NCBI RefSeq assembly: GCF_026230105.1
Contig: NC_079477.1
Location: 8,065,001 to 8,129,000 of the forward strand
Direction of reading: 5' to 3'
Length of the DNA: 64,000 nucleotides
Source of the DNA: Diorhabda sublineata
Lineage: Eukaryota > Arthropoda > Insecta > Coleoptera > Chrysomelidae
Made by a program: the position numbers and the translations under genes. Below the pieces are notes generated by a model. The model saw nothing but the letters and a program-made list of their open reading frames with translations. It had not been told where the DNA came from and did not search any database. Of this stretch, positions 1 to 13,109 are shown piece by piece; position 1 is the first letter of the stretch; every line of letters starts with the position of its first letter.

Positions 1-974
1 GATGTCAATTTTCACGTCTAACTGTTCTGCATTTTACCTTCAATCGATTATCCTGAATTGACTTAATATAAAATATAAGATATGCATAATAAACATAAGC
101 CGGTACTGTCAATATTTAGTTTGATATCATTGATAAATCTCCACGTGTACTATTTTTACGAAAGTTTGTTTTTGAGGAAGAATTTTATCGCTTCCTGAAC
201 TATTTATCTTTTGTTTATTAAATTTTTTTGTAATACGTCAAAGGAATCTTAGTTGAGTCAGTATATCGTATGCTTTTTTGCATATCTCAACAGTTCCTGC
301 TTATATAACGGATTTTATTGCAATAGTTTATGTTTTCTGAAATAACTTTTATCCAAAATAAGATTGCTAACATTATTGCTCCAATAAATCAGTTAATGTA
401 AATATTAGAGCTGGCAGTATAAACAAAAGCGTCGCGTAAAGCAGTCAGCAGACTAAACGGAGAGACGTTTTTGATCGGTTTTAAAATGCTTTTGGACTCA
501 ACGTCTATCTAACCAACGTTTGTTACATATTATTCAGTGTAACCAGATGAAAATAAGATCATTAAAACAGTAATTAATAATGAAAATAATATTTCAAAAC
601 TTTAGATTGAACAAATTTTGAATATCGATTCAGGAGAATTAAAAATAATAAAAGCTAATAGCAGTAGTTACTCACACTGGTACTTGCTGACAAATAGTGA
701 TATCCCAAAAAGCGATATCTTAAAAAAATGGTATTTCAAATTATTTCTACGATTATTTTAATTTGAGGTCAAACTGTATTATATAGTTCAAAAAGCAAAC
801 ATATGACCTTCATTTCCAAGAATTTTTATTGTCACTCGCCCAAAAAATATGCCTTCAATTATTTTAGTTCTTAGAACTTTATATGGAATGGAAATAATTC
901 AATAAATATGGTATTAATATAAGTCATAGTGGAGATATTATCGAAACATATGACTAAACTAAAATCCATAACAC

Positions 975-1350
975 CTAAAAGCAGAAGTAAAATTGTAAAT
1001 CAAGTAATGAGTGTGATGCTGTCTATTCAGGACATAGGACAGACATCTTAGTAGTTGGAATATCAATTCAAAGGTCATAAATACAATAAAAAAAAATAAA
1101 ACTGCATTCGCTTGCATCGAAAAAAGAAAGCTAATGATTATAAAAGTAACCTAAAAATTTTAAGTTAAATTCATACTAATATTTCATTTCAATACAACTA
1201 CGAATAAGTTGATTGATGACTAGAGCATATTTTTAAAATGTAACAACTATTAAAAAATTATTATTTGTGTAAACGGTTTTTTATTATTTTTTTATAATCT
1301 TGTTGTAAGTGATCTTTTGTTGCAAATTGTCCATGTCAAGCCGACTTTGA
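975..1350 (+). mobile_element. Penelope-like element 3' end remnant, copy 1
   Basis: This stretch is a diverged homologue of 38790-39205. Shared landmarks are an ACACCTAAAAGCAGAAGTAAAA-like start, GGACATAGGACAGACATCT against GGACATACATC, AATAAAACTGCAT, ATACAACTACGAATAA...GATTGATG, and a tail with TGCAAATTGTC and ATGTCAAG. Coding traces here are minimal; identity comes through the better copy. Confidence 0.45.
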
Positions 1351-1888
1351 CAGAGACCGAAATAGTTAATTTTCTACCAATTTTTCTAATATTCTTTCAA
1401 ATCAGACCTAAAATCAAAACGAATCATCAAGAAAAAAATATGTCTTCGCAGCCCTGTACATGTATAAATTTAGGCAGACAAAAGGAGGTGGTCGATATCT
1501 GTGGCGTACATGGATTCTTCTCTACAATCGGTAGTCCAAATCTCTATATGTGCGATGAGATTTGAATGTGGCAATATGAAAATTATTGTCAGCTTTTTGG
1601 AAAAATATATAGTTCAAGGTAGGTAGTTGGAAAGTGGAGCCCTTAGTCTACAAAATTTGGTTCCAACAAAATACAAAATACAGCTCGTGAAAGCACGGAT
1701 TTACTGCGAGAGAAATTACATTACATATCACGCTTTGAACTAGTAAATTGGTTGGCTAGATCAAGTGGCAGCACACTTCTAGACTATTTTCTTTGGGTCT
1801 ATTTGAAGTCCAAAGTCTACATAGATTAGCCGGCTACATATGATGCATTGAAGGCTAATATTACTCGAGTCCAATACCACTCGAAATA

Positions 1889-2662
1889 TCAGGTCTGGCT
1901 ATTAAATAATGAGACTGATTACTAAAAAGGTTTTTATTATTCTACATTCTACTATTCTACATTCGAATGCTCCCCTTCAATATACTCCCCTCCCCCTCGC
2001 CACATACCTTTCCATACGTTTTCTTATTCTTTGGTGAAGGCCTACCTAGCAGCTCTACCGTTTTTTGCTTTACCGCTTCCATCGACTCAAATCGAGTCCC
2101 TTTCAAAGCAGATTTTTTCTAACCTTTCAAGGAAATTTTAGCAGACCCGTTGACGCAATAGCTTTTGATTTGGAGTCAGATTTTTTTGCACCAACTTTCT
2201 TTCTTTCTGAACGTTTCTTTATCGGCATTTAGAGCCTCGGCAATCATCCGGATGCTCATTCGACGATCTGCACTCATAACTTTTAGTCACTGTTTCCGGA
2301 GATGAAACAGTTACAGTGATCTCTCAGCCATCACTAAAGCGCTTACACTGCCCAAAAACACGCGCACGACATAAAGAGCCTCTTGCAACAATTTATAGCA
2401 GTTAGTCGGAGTTTTTTTCAATTTAACAAGAAATTTGAGATTGATACGTTGCTCCTGTTTTCCATCCCATATGATTTTCGGCACGAGAAAAATCACGTTC
2501 GTTTCAAACCATTACTGCACTAATACCATAATAGTGACGGAAACGTGTTTTGAGACGTGCATAGACAAGATATCTAGATACCCAACGGACTACTCGTTTT
2601 TCACCCACCCGTCTAGGGCGCCCTCTAGGCGCGCAGTCTCGTTATTTAATAGCCAGACCTCG
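1889..2662 (-). mobile_element. Internally deleted mariner element with both TIRs and TA duplication
   Basis: Inverted ends at 1891-1917 and 2634-2660 match at 26 of 27 bases (AGGTCTGGCTATTAAATAAY...), flanked by TA at 1887-1888 and 2663-2664. On the minus strand the N-terminal mariner motif EQRINLKFLVKLKKTPTNCY is readable at about 2460-2400. It is followed, across frameshifts, by an ADRRMSIRMIAEALNADKET-like segment (about 2270-2210) and a C-terminal FESMEAVKQKTVELL-like segment (about 2095-2045). The 774-bp length against about 1.3 kb for full elements, together with the jump between these segments, shows that the catalytic core is deleted. Confidence 0.85.
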
Positions 2663-2669
2663 TACACGC

Positions 2670-3920
2670 GTCATTGAAAACTAGATCTTTAGAATGGACC
2701 TTGTTAATAATAGTCGGTGACAACATTTGAAAAAAATTATCTTTAAGAAATAACGAAAGGTTCTCTCGTATGATGATAAAGATTATAAAATAAAATTGTT
2801 TTCTTTCTCTAAATTCTGAAGAGAATAGGAGGAGTAGCAGTCCATATTATTGTATAGATTAAGGTTTCAACAGCAAACAGTGACTTTTTACCTTCCATAG
2901 CCGTCAGGTAAGCCTGAATACAACATGATGCGATCTGTCTCCTAATGCTGTCCTTATCTAAGCGAGCTTAAAGTTTGAAGACAGTTAAAGGAAACTTTTG
3001 AATTAATTTACAAAAAAAAAATAAATTAATGAATAAGAAAATTGTGATACCACTAATAACTAAATAAGAATGCGAGTAAGTTACGTGAGTTATTATACTA
3101 GCCAAGTAAAACATTGACAAACACTGGATTTGCCAAAATCATTCGCTCTTCGCTGAACAGATTACTGCCACACACATTGTTGCCGGGTGTGTTGTCTCAA
3201 CAAAGTACTCAATAGATGTAATTGAGCCTTAACGAATGTTAAAACATTTTCTTTACTCTGTACTATAATTTAAAAAATTTGCTTTATGGGTATTTCACTA
3301 ATAATTATTAAGTATTAAACTCTTAAATGAACTACAATGAAACAAACTATTTTCTATTTATAGCAAATATTTCAATTGAAATCACATAAAAGTCAAATAA
3401 TACACATTTTTGGAATAGTAGTGAAATGTTAACAAACATTGAGTCACCTATTTATTTTATTATAATTTTTCTCGAGAACGTTAACCTACATATATACAGG
3501 TGCATATTCTATTCAAGCTAGATATCTGTGAAATGACGCATTTATTATTACCTACCTGTTCAGGTAAAAAAGATAAATTAATAAAAATATCAAGGAAATC
3601 TATGATCCAGTGCTATAGTATAATGTATAATGGCTCTGAAAATATCTGATAAGATAAATGATAAATTGAGTGTATGTTTTGATAAGAACTTCACACTACG
3701 ATCAATTATAATATACATATAGAGAATTTTTTTAATTTTTATAGCATAATTTCTAGTTAAATAAAATTCCCAAATTTCCTTAGATATACTCATTTATATG
3801 AAACACGGGTCTACAAAATTAGTTGATGATAGTTTTGTAAAGATTTCAAATTGTATCCAAAGTAAAGTATATTTCTGTCATCTTAAGTAACTAACCTCTA
3901 TCTATAAATATCTCATTTAT
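2670..3920. other. No gene seen
   Basis: AT-rich sequence between two mariner remnants. Short frames only; no recognisable product, RNA gene or repeat. Confidence 0.6.
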
Positions 3921-3924
3921 TGCT

Positions 3925-4740
3925 AAATATACATGGTCTGATCAAATTTGACTGATGAATTTAAATCGCGCGTAAATCAAAACTGTAGTTTTTTCTCATA
4001 AATTGGTTGAACATTTTGTTATCTTTATGTCTTCACACTATCTACTACGATAACATCAAAAAATTGAAGAACTTGTGTTTGAAAATCGTCGTGTGGCATC
4101 GCAGAAATAGTAGAGTCTCTCAACATTTTTTATGGATCGATTCAACATGTTTTTGGTATGAAGTGGGTCGATGCTAGACTATTAACAAAGACCTGAATCT
4201 TTTTTGAAAACAACGTCGCAGCAGAGATATATAAGAACATAGATGAGGATTCTGAATTCATAAAACGCATCCTTACTATGTGCTCTACGTTTTCTTTGAT
4301 TACCGTGATTTAGTATGAATTCGTTCCAGAGGTTCAAAAGGTCATAACTTGGTCGTTTCAAGGCGTCTCCGTGAATAACAAGATTTGTAGGCAATTCATG
4401 GATTTTTCTACATGATAGATGCGCCGTTACATTGCAGCATGATTGTGGTTGATTTTTTGTCAATCGTAACTTGAATGCCATGGCTGAGACGCAGAACGGC
4501 TCTCTGTAATTTTTCGAAACTCAAAATCCGCGCCATGCATCCACTGAAGCCATAATAAGTAATTCGCATAAGGTCCTTCTGATGATTATCCCAGACAAGA
4601 CTCACACCAATCGTATGGAAAAAGAAATTAAGCGTTGGTATGCTTATATTGGCTCAAAGGGACCCAATGTGGAGGCAATTGTAAAGAATAAAGTGCTCTT
4701 TTTTGTGCTTCCAGATTGACCCCTCTGCTTTTGTAGTATT
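3925..4740 (+). mobile_element. Decayed mariner/Tc1-like transposase remnant
   Basis: On the plus strand, near 4065-4170, a frame reads IEELVFENRRVASQK...GSIQHVFGMKWVDARL. This resembles the helix-turn-helix and linker part of mariner transposases. Further on, DSEFIKRILT (about 4240-4275) recalls the segment just before the first catalytic aspartate. Stops and frameshifts are frequent. The ends are not defined; a GGTCTGATCAAA motif near 3935 may be a remnant terminus. Confidence 0.45.
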
Positions 4741-4749
4741 ATATCTATC

Positions 4750-7140
4750 TTATTCACATATAAACAATATTATATGAGTTTTGGCCAAAATACGTCATAT
4801 TTCACACACCCATACGGTATAATGACGTCCCAAAACATTGACGAAAAGCAATTTCTTGAATCCAACGAGAAGAACATTTTTTTAGAACGAATTTCATCAA
4901 TATATTGATAAATAAATTGATACTTTGTCATAAAGAATATTCTTGAATGTTTAGCTACTACAATTTATATAAAACAAACGCAATTTAACAACGATGCGTG
5001 AAATGAATGTGTACGCATATTTTCTTTCTTCATTAAAATTATCTTTATTTTGGTCCTAGATTTGAAGTTCATAATTTTGAATTCATTACCCAAACGAAGT
5101 ATTTCTTTTCTTATAAATGAATACGTTATGAGTTTCAAATAATCCGTAGTCAATTAACCATGAATAAACACAATTCTAATTGAAATAAATAGACTTCCGT
5201 TTAACAGGTCTTTCGTGTTCATAACTAATTATCTTCTCACTTTCTAATAAATCTTCAATCATATACAAGATGGAACTATCTAGATGTATTCATCATACGC
5301 AACAAATTGTTCATAAGTTTACAAATGATGTACAGAGTGTTCCAGTTATATATTCCCGTCTCCGCTACACAAAACAGACGTTTATTGGAAATCACTCTTC
5401 AGCGATTGTTTTTGCTAGCGTTACTTTGTTCAAGTTTGAGTTTCAGTTTAAGTAAAAAACGTGCAGTTGTGAAATTGTGTTTACTATTGGGTAAAAGTAC
5501 TATTTATCGGGACTACTTTTATTGGAGAAGTGCAAGCCGGTGGAATCAGATCACCAGAACCTACAGAAGTTCAAGATCAACATCCACAGGCAAGCACCAC
5601 TCGAGTTACCCGATTGTGCTTGCTTTTTAAATAAAAAAAAAATTGATACGCTGCTCTACACACATTACTCTCCTGGCGTTTGACTTTTCCTTATTTTCAT
5701 GAGTCACGAACCGATTTCATAACATTAAAAAGTCAATAAAGAAACAGGGAATGGGCTAATCAGTCATTTCTACAAATAATGTATCAAACAGTAAAAGCAC
5801 TGGTGGATATTTTGAAAAGGATGAAGTTATTTCATCTATATTCTTTATTTTTCTCCAGATTATTCAACTGAAAATACTGTCACAGGTATAAAATCGTCTC
5901 GCAGTCTTTTGCGCGAACTCCGTAAATTATTTTCTTCTTGATAAAAGAAAGATCAAATAGAAAATGGGAGGTCTTCCTCTTGCCAGTTTTTATCAATTAA
6001 AACGAACCAAACTGTGTTCAAGTAAAACTTGTATTTACAATCAACTAGTTTTAGATTCGTTTAAAAAATGGACAGCACTGCGATCCGGAGCGACTAGTTA
6101 CTATCTGAATACATCGTGCGTCGGTATCCATCTCATCGGTCTATTTACGGAAGTTAAAAAGAAAAGAAATGAAAACAAAACGTGAAACCGCTGCACCGGA
6201 ACGGCGAGTAGCGGCCAATTGACGGCCAACTGCTCTCTACCACGGTATAATGCCACCGTTCGTAGTCGATGCTCGATATAATGTCGATATTGCTTGAACT
6301 TGACTCTCTTTTCTCTCATTCTATGCCCACTACTAGTCTGATTCTAGTTTCTAATTTTTAATCAGTTTATAATATCAACATGTTATGTATTATAGAGAAA
6401 TAAGTTGTAACATTAGGTCTTCACTTAACTGCTAGTTAGTTCTCCCACAAATATAATAGTCATGATGACTTGTTTCAAGAAAATGTTTATAAAATTATTT
6501 GCATTCACTATAAATATTAAATTTCCTTGAGGATAAAAGACTTTTTTAGAAAAATACGCTTTTTGGTAACAATTACAATATCTAAGAATAGGAATCGAAC
6601 CTCAAAACTATGTGGCATTAATTTCCAAAGTACGAGAAATTGTCAAGTTTGGTGTGAATGAGGAACATTAAATTTCAGAAACAATTGATCATTAATTTAT
6701 GACAAAAAGACATATAATAGGAAAAAAATTGGGTATGACAAAACTGCTTATGTTTTATGGATTTTTGTCATAGTATGACTAAGAGACGTTCAGAATATAG
6801 TAAAGAAACACCGAACTATGAGAACAATTAAAGAAATAAGCGATATGGCTATCAGGAGCAAATGGTAAAAAGCAAAGAGACAGCTTTAGTCAAAACTGGC
6901 AAAAACGCCAACTAAAATATCTTAGCGTCGCAAATTGGCTGTATAAGATCAGCGTACCAATAGCAAAATCCAGAGGGATTGAAAACTCAGGTGGATAATA
7001 TAAAGAAATAAACTCATGTCAATTAAGAATAAAGTAAGAAGCTAGAAAATCTGTGTGATACCTTTCTTGCTTGCTAGATAAATAAGAGTCGAAGCCACAG
7101 TTACAAAAAAGGTGAGAGTAGCAAGCAATATCAAGCAAAA
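4750..7140. other. No gene seen
   Basis: Mostly featureless. A frame at 5307-5630 (107 residues) matches nothing I know. A TACAGAGTGTTCCA motif near 5330 resembles a terminus common in insect repeats, but no partner was found. Confidence 0.5.
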
Positions 7141-7149
7141 TTTACGGGA

Positions 7150-7370
7150 AGAACCACGACATGAAACAAACTCAGGAATTGAAAGATGTTGTCAAGATGG
7201 ATAGCTAAAATTGTCAAAGAATTTTCATCAGTCAAAGGAAGACCTCTAGAAAGAGCACCGAAGATGTTATACGTAAACGGGACCTCAGCACCACAGGAAT
7301 GAGTCGTAACTCCAAAACAGAACGATGACCTAAAAAATAGGAAGAAGAGAATGAAATCACGATCCAGTGA
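7150..7370 (+). mobile_element. LINE 3'-terminal fragment
   Basis: The plus frame near 7200-7300 reads AKIVKEFSSVKGRPLERAPK then MLYVNGTSAPQE. This recalls the GRPPGRPPKRWxxxWTSTSQE C-terminal tail of CR1/RTE-type LINE proteins in insects. A related tail lies at 52940-53220. The upstream part (6790-7150) may belong to the same copy but cannot be read reliably. Confidence 0.4.
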
Positions 7371-7374
7371 AATA

Positions 7375-9560
7375 AAGTGTTATATATATTTAGTAATGCA
7401 TATGTGTAATGATAAATAAAATAGACTGTGAATGCATAAGAAATAAAATGAGAAAAAATATTGTAACGAGGCTAGATAAAATATTATTCTTTTCGCTGTA
7501 ACTTTATCCTATTTGATAACAAATTATCGAATATTCGTATTGGCTAAAAAAACATTGAATGATAAGAAAGGATAAAAAAATTTTATAAAAAAGTTATAAG
7601 CATTGATATACGTGTGAAGTTGTTTTCAAGGAGTAACTAAGGTACCCAGCAAGAAAGCGGCGCAGAAACTTGGAAAGGGAAGTTATAGACGTAATAATTA
7701 AGAAAATAGTGGCTGCTTTATATAGGCGTTGCTACTTTAGATGGAATTTGAGGTGATAGGGGTTATACACTACACACAAGGATAACAGTATGTAGACTAT
7801 ATAATCAGCAGATAGTGAGGATGTTTTCAAGAAGAGCAGCAGATACAAGAAAGACAATGGATTCATTAAGGACCGTGGAAGTGTTAATACTACATAGAGA
7901 ATCGGAAACGGTAACATTATGGCCATTAGAGAAGACCAGAGACTTAGGAAGAACAACTATCACAATAGTTAAGAAATGACGTTTCTTTGGCGTGTTTAGT
8001 ATGCAGTTGAAAAGGTCTTAGTTTAGATACCTGTGAAAGATTTCGTTCATTTGTGAGAAGAGGTTACCATGGACTTGCTGTTTTGCGCCAAGTATAATAG
8101 AGAAGCGACTGGTGATGGTTTTAGATTGGACACTTGTGAAGTTTGTGTTAAGTAGAGAGGTGAGACAGTGGTGTCCGTGTATATGTTAAATAGAAAGATG
8201 AGCATCAAGAATAGAAAAATATCATTTGACATTCAAAAGAATACATTACATCAAAACTTACTTAAACAGAACCAGGGTACAGATAAGAAGAATAAAACTC
8301 TTTATAGACAGTGGAATCTATGTAATATTCCGATACAAGTAATTGTTTTGATTCCGTTATTGGTATTATTATTGTAGGTTAACAATCATATATCAAAATT
8401 ATTATTTCTATGTTTTTAGCTTCAAATTTTATGAGAATTCATATTGATGAAAATCTTTGCCACCATCTTATATCACACAAATTTAGTTTGTTCCAGTTTT
8501 TTCTTCACATATATTTAAAATCAACGGTAAATATAAATCAAAAACTTAGCTAAATTCAAAAACGATGCGTGTTACCTAACATTAAAGATTAAAAAAAATG
8601 AAAACAGTGAAATATTATTATATTCTCATCCAAATGATTTCCTTTTCTGCTTCTAAAAATGAGACGCATTATGAAACATAAAATTACAGTGATTATTTAA
8701 AAATCACAGCAATATGTTAAACAATTTAAAGTAGGAATTAAGATAACAGGAAAATTACTTGAAGTTTATCATCCTATTGATTGATCTTCTATAATTAGTT
8801 TTTATTTGGTGAATATCGATATTGACTGTAGGACGCTTAATTTAATTATGATTTCTTGGAGGTTTTCTTCTCTTATGCGACAGCTATGTTATTATTTTAA
8901 TAATATTTGTCTTTGTATTTGAACATTCGGCACTTCTTACTATTTCGTCTGTTTCTACTGCATATCTAACAGTATTTTGAGACGACATTATATTTACCAA
9001 CTACATATTTCTTAATAATGTTTTGTCCATATATACTATTGTCTTCAACTAACAAATTTAGTTTCAATTCAATAATATACCTCAAAATTGTTGGGACCAG
9101 TTTTTAATTCGAAAACTTCGCCAATAAACCACAATTTGACTGTTTGAGTTTGTATACCGATAATATTCAGTCATCCCTCGACAGTTCAGGCATAAATTCT
9201 ATTAACCAGAAATGTTAAACCTCATTGCAATTTTAAGTAATAATTAATTATAAATAAAACCATAACTGACAAAAAAAGTATTTATAAATATTTTATAAGT
9301 ATTTATAAAAGAGTTATTTTTTTCTACAATATATCTTATCAATAAGTATGAATTTCAAACAGACAACATTTTTGAAGATTGGAAGTGATATTTTAGTTGT
9401 AAACAATCTTATAATCCGGCGTAAAAAAGGCTGCTTATGCTGACGTATTTTAATAATGGAATATGGCCTTTATAACTCATATTGATGTTCAGGATTTGTT
9501 ATTTAATTACAATAATAGTTCACCCTGCTTTTTAATATTTTATTGATAATTTTATTGCTT
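7375..9560. other. No gene seen
   Basis: AT-rich, with a purine-biased plus strand at about 7600-8230. The hydrophobic minus-strand frames there (7956-7732, 8232-8047) look like a consequence of that composition, not genes. Confidence 0.5.
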
Positions 9561-9564
9561 CATT

Positions 9565-9870
9565 GTTTGTCTGTGAGTGAATCACGCGACAGAATTTTGA
9601 TTTAAATTTAGAAGCACTTGAATAACTCAAATCTTTTCCAAAATTGTAACACTTACTTAAAATGGATTTATTTTTCGTAGCATATATGTATTCAATTTTG
9701 ATTAAAGAAGCTGTCTTAGACCAAAATAATTAATTAAAATAAATTCTATGTGAAAATATAAATATTTTTTCGCAAATACATCTTTTTAAGACTTAATATT
9801 CGGCCTTTCTCAGTTTACACCAAATCTATATCATATGTTTAGGATTAATTTTACTTGGCTACCTTTCAAC
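9565..9870 (+). repeat. Dispersed repeat family A, copy 1
   Basis: It is homologous to the inverted copy at 12880-13107 and to the copy at 51590-51880. Shared landmarks are GTTTGTCTGTGAGTGAAT, CTCAAATCTTTTCCAAA, TTTTGATTAAAGAAGCT and, with copy 3, TTTTTTCGCAAATACATCTTT. There is no coding content; the family is not recognised. Confidence 0.55.
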
Positions 9871-10404
9871 TAAATTTAATTTCTTCTGACTACTAAAACG
9901 AAACGAAGAAGACTGATTATTTTTAAAAAGTATTGCCTAATTATTACCTAATATTTCAGTTTGAAAAGGAGATTAATTCTTGGAACAGGAATTCTATTGG
10001 GCGATTTTGATTTATTTAATAGACGTATTGAAGGAAAGAATGTTCAAAAATTCATTTTTATATCTTTTTACCACGTTTTTTATTTCTTCTAGAAAATATA
10101 ACCTGACTGGTTGTCAAATTCATTATCACACAGCCGAAACTACTAAAGCAACAATCATGCTATTTATACAGTAAACGTTAACTCACACTAGAAGAGAATT
10201 TTCCACTCCTAAGGAGCGATTTGAGAGGGTGTAAATTTGAGGGAAATTTCCTCAAGCTAGGATCTTGCTATTAAAACAGATCCTAAACAACAAATCCAAT
10301 ATACTACTCTTCTATTTAGTGTTTTGTAAAATATAGTATACTTTTACTCAGAAACCTATATCGGGCATTTTCAACTTCAGTGAATACTGAAATTTTTGAA
10401 AAAC

Positions 10405-10708
10405 ATATTTTGATCGATAAGCAGCGATAAAACATATTTTAATATGCTTGTATGTTGATATTAACTGATATTTGTTTTCCTCATTCAAATTTTACGATAT
10501 ATTTTTAAATATATTATCGGCAACTTTCTTTTAGTATTAGTATAAAATTACCAAAAACCTATTCTTGTCCTTTATCCTATACTAAAAGACAGCTGCCAAT
10601 AATACATTTAATGTCGTAAAATTTGAATGAGGAAAACAAATATCAGTTAATACCACAACATACAAGCACATTAAAATGTGTTTTATCGCTGCTTATAGAT
10701 CAAAATAT
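10405..10708. mobile_element. Fold-back MITE (near-complete palindrome)
   Basis: Arms 10405-10500 and 10613-10708 are inverted copies at roughly nine bases in ten. The similarity continues inward (CTTTCTTTTAGTAT against CTGTCTTTTAGTAT) to a short centre near 10555. The whole 304 bp could fold into one long hairpin. No coding capacity. Confidence 0.75.
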
Positions 10709-10709
10709 T

Positions 10710-12265
10710 TAAAGCCCTCAAACCAATAAGTTTTCATTTTTTTATTATCATAATTTTTTCGTAAATCCCCCGTTAAAATGAAGATTTTTAAAAAATTCAT
10801 TGAGATCGGATGATTTTTCGATTTTCTAGAGCGAAGGGGATATCTTTTGTTCAATTGAATTCTCTTTATTTTTATTTACCTATCACACTCCGTGAGGTCT
10901 CATCATCATTCCACCATATGAAAAAAGGTCTCTGTTGGCTTTGAGTACTTTTTTACCATAGAATAAGCGATTAGTATCGCCAGACATATGCATTCATAAT
11001 TTAAATATTCTAAGATTTCCAGGTCACAACCAACCTCATTGGTTGCTAAGGAAAATGATTCGCTCTTTTTCTTTTTGATGTCTGGGAGATACTTTTTGAT
11101 TGTCTTCTATGATAAGCAATTCTTCTACTTGCTCCTTTCTATTTTTCACCGCCCTTTTTAATTTGTAGAATAGATACGATACTGCTGCCAAAATGCTGAT
11201 CTTAGATTTTTGGTCTTCTAAATTATGTTTTCGAAACGGTTTTGAACAACCGCCAATGCCATTTTTCTTATCGTTTAATTTATGGTTTTTTAGACTTTTA
11301 AGATTTCTTTTATACAATTGTGAAATGAATTCTACCAATTTGAACAGGGGATTTACCAATTACTTCCAAGTGAATTTCAGAAAATTTCATTGATCTTCAA
11401 ATAGCTTGACATTTAGCCATAGCTACATCGTGTAAATGAATGTATGGATTATTTTTAGATCTGGCTTCATCAATGTCTCGTGCTGTGATCAAATGTAAGA
11501 TATGAATTGCACATATCTCATGATTTGGCAGTTTGTATAATCATTTTAAAGATGCAAAATACATCTCGAAGAGTCTTTTCAATAAAATACAAAATATTTT
11601 TTATTGAAAATGTGAAGTACAATTTTCCATTTCGAAGACAAGTATTCCATATAAATCGCACATCTCTTATTATACACATTAGAATATTTTTTTATTTCAT
11701 TTGAAATTTCAATGAAAGTATGTTTTTCAGTTTTTACACATATTTAAATAATCATTTTATATTTTAAAAATAAATTTTCATTTATAATCTTGATAATTGT
11801 TTCAATATATAAACTACATATCAAATGATAATGCAATTCTGTTATTAAATCAGATAAGCTCTATCTAAAGATGATCTCGATAGATAAAGTTATAAATTAA
11901 CGACGCCATTAAGTAAGGTGATTTTGCATTCAACTATGCAAAAGTATTGATTTTCGTAAAAATGACACTTTATAGACCTTTAAGACGTCAGTTATTAGCA
12001 AATTTATTGAGGGTTTTGTATTATTAAACTGAATGATTCTATGTATAATACAAAGAGTGTCAGCGCTCAAAAAATGATCTTCTAAACTAAAATATCAATT
12101 ACATAGAACTTAATTGCGCATTCTATATAAAAATTGTAGATCTGTTTAGCTATTGACACCTGAAGAAGCACTAGCCAAAATACCTCGAATGGATCAGTAT
12201 GTTAGTTGTACAAGCGCTCCACGCTTACACATTTAATATAAAAAATAATTTGATTATTGTTTCTT
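10710..12265. other. No gene seen; one unrecognised 107-codon frame
   Basis: The minus-strand frame 11359-11036 encodes a lysine-rich 107-residue peptide (MVNPLFKLVEFISQLYKRNL...). It has no motif I recognise, no clear promoter and no splice context. It may be part of an old repeat. The rest of the interval shows nothing. Confidence 0.4.
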
Positions 12266-12269
12266 CTTC

Positions 12270-12800
12270 TCCTTTTTCTACGATTCTACAGCGTCTTAAT
12301 TTATTGAATTTCCCCCTAGTAGTTCTTATCCACAGATGCCCTCTTTCAATTGCGTATCTTTAGACTGATTGCGACTTCTTCCTTCCACCTCTTCCGAGGT
12401 CTTCCATTTGACCTACACCATTCAACATTGGATTCAAGTACTCTTCTCGGCTTTCTCTGTTTTTCCTTTCGTACTCCTGAATTTATTGTTTATATGTGCG
12501 TCTTTAGATCTAAATACGTGCAATATGTGCATATTTGTAGACAAATAAGCATAGTATGCTTCATTTGCCTGGTTAATTCTTCTTTTGATCTCTTAGTAAT
12601 GATTTCCGCGTTATGTTGATGTTATCTACGTGTTTTGCTATGTGCTCTGATCTATGACTAATGATGTTTAAGGAATTTATTGTCATCTTTCTTATAACGT
12701 ATTCCATAGTTATATTTGATCGACGATCACCCTGTTTAAGGCCCTTAGTTATCTCGAAATGATTGCTCAGCTGTTTACGTATTTGATTGATGTTTACTAG
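12270..12800 (-). mobile_element. LINE reverse-transcriptase remnant
   Basis: The minus strand reads IRKQLSNHFEITKGLKQGD near 12785-12725 (reverse transcriptase block with T/KGLxQGD), then MEYVIRKM, then HVDNINITRKSL near 12630-12590, a worn copy of the FADDI catalytic block. After a deletion, GQMEDLGRGGRSR near 12400 recalls the basic C-terminal GRRRRGRP motif. Catalytic AD is changed to VD in the ADD box; the copy is dead. Confidence 0.6.
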
Positions 12801-12879
12801 AAACTAAATTTAAATTCAATAATAACGACCACAGAATATTTCATTTGACAGCAAATACTGACACCATTGTTCACATAAA

Positions 12880-13107
12880 AAAACCTTCATGATATACTTT
12901 TATAATTTAATGTGAAATATTCATTATCATGTGCCAATAAAATTAATAATTTCAATTAATTAAGATTAAGAGCTTTTTTAATCAAAATAAAGCTGTAGTA
13001 GTAAAAATGCATCCATCGTAAGTATGTATTTTAAGTTTGAAAAGGATTTGAGGTGTTTAAGAATCTCGAAATTCAAGTCAACATTGTGGATTCACTCACA
13101 AACAAAC
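12880..13107 (-). repeat. Dispersed repeat family A, copy 2
   Basis: It carries the inverted complement of the family A landmarks, including 13033-13060, which is identical over 28 bp to the complement of 51627-51654. Confidence 0.6.
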
Positions 13108-13109
13108 AA

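Noticed and set aside
5307..5630. 107-codon plus-strand frame
   Set aside because: No domain, and an overlapping frame is equally open; likely chance or repeat-derived.
6591..6601. Perfect tRNA-type B box (GGTTCGATTCC) on the minus strand
   Set aside because: The flanking T-stem does not pair and no A box or acceptor stem was found, so it is not a tRNA gene; at most a SINE remnant.
7732..8232. Hydrophobic minus-strand frames resembling membrane proteins
   Set aside because: They follow from a purine-rich plus strand; no start context, no conserved motif.
11036..11359. 107-codon minus-strand frame
   Set aside because: Lysine-rich, but with no known motif, splice context or homologue I recognise; not called as a gene.
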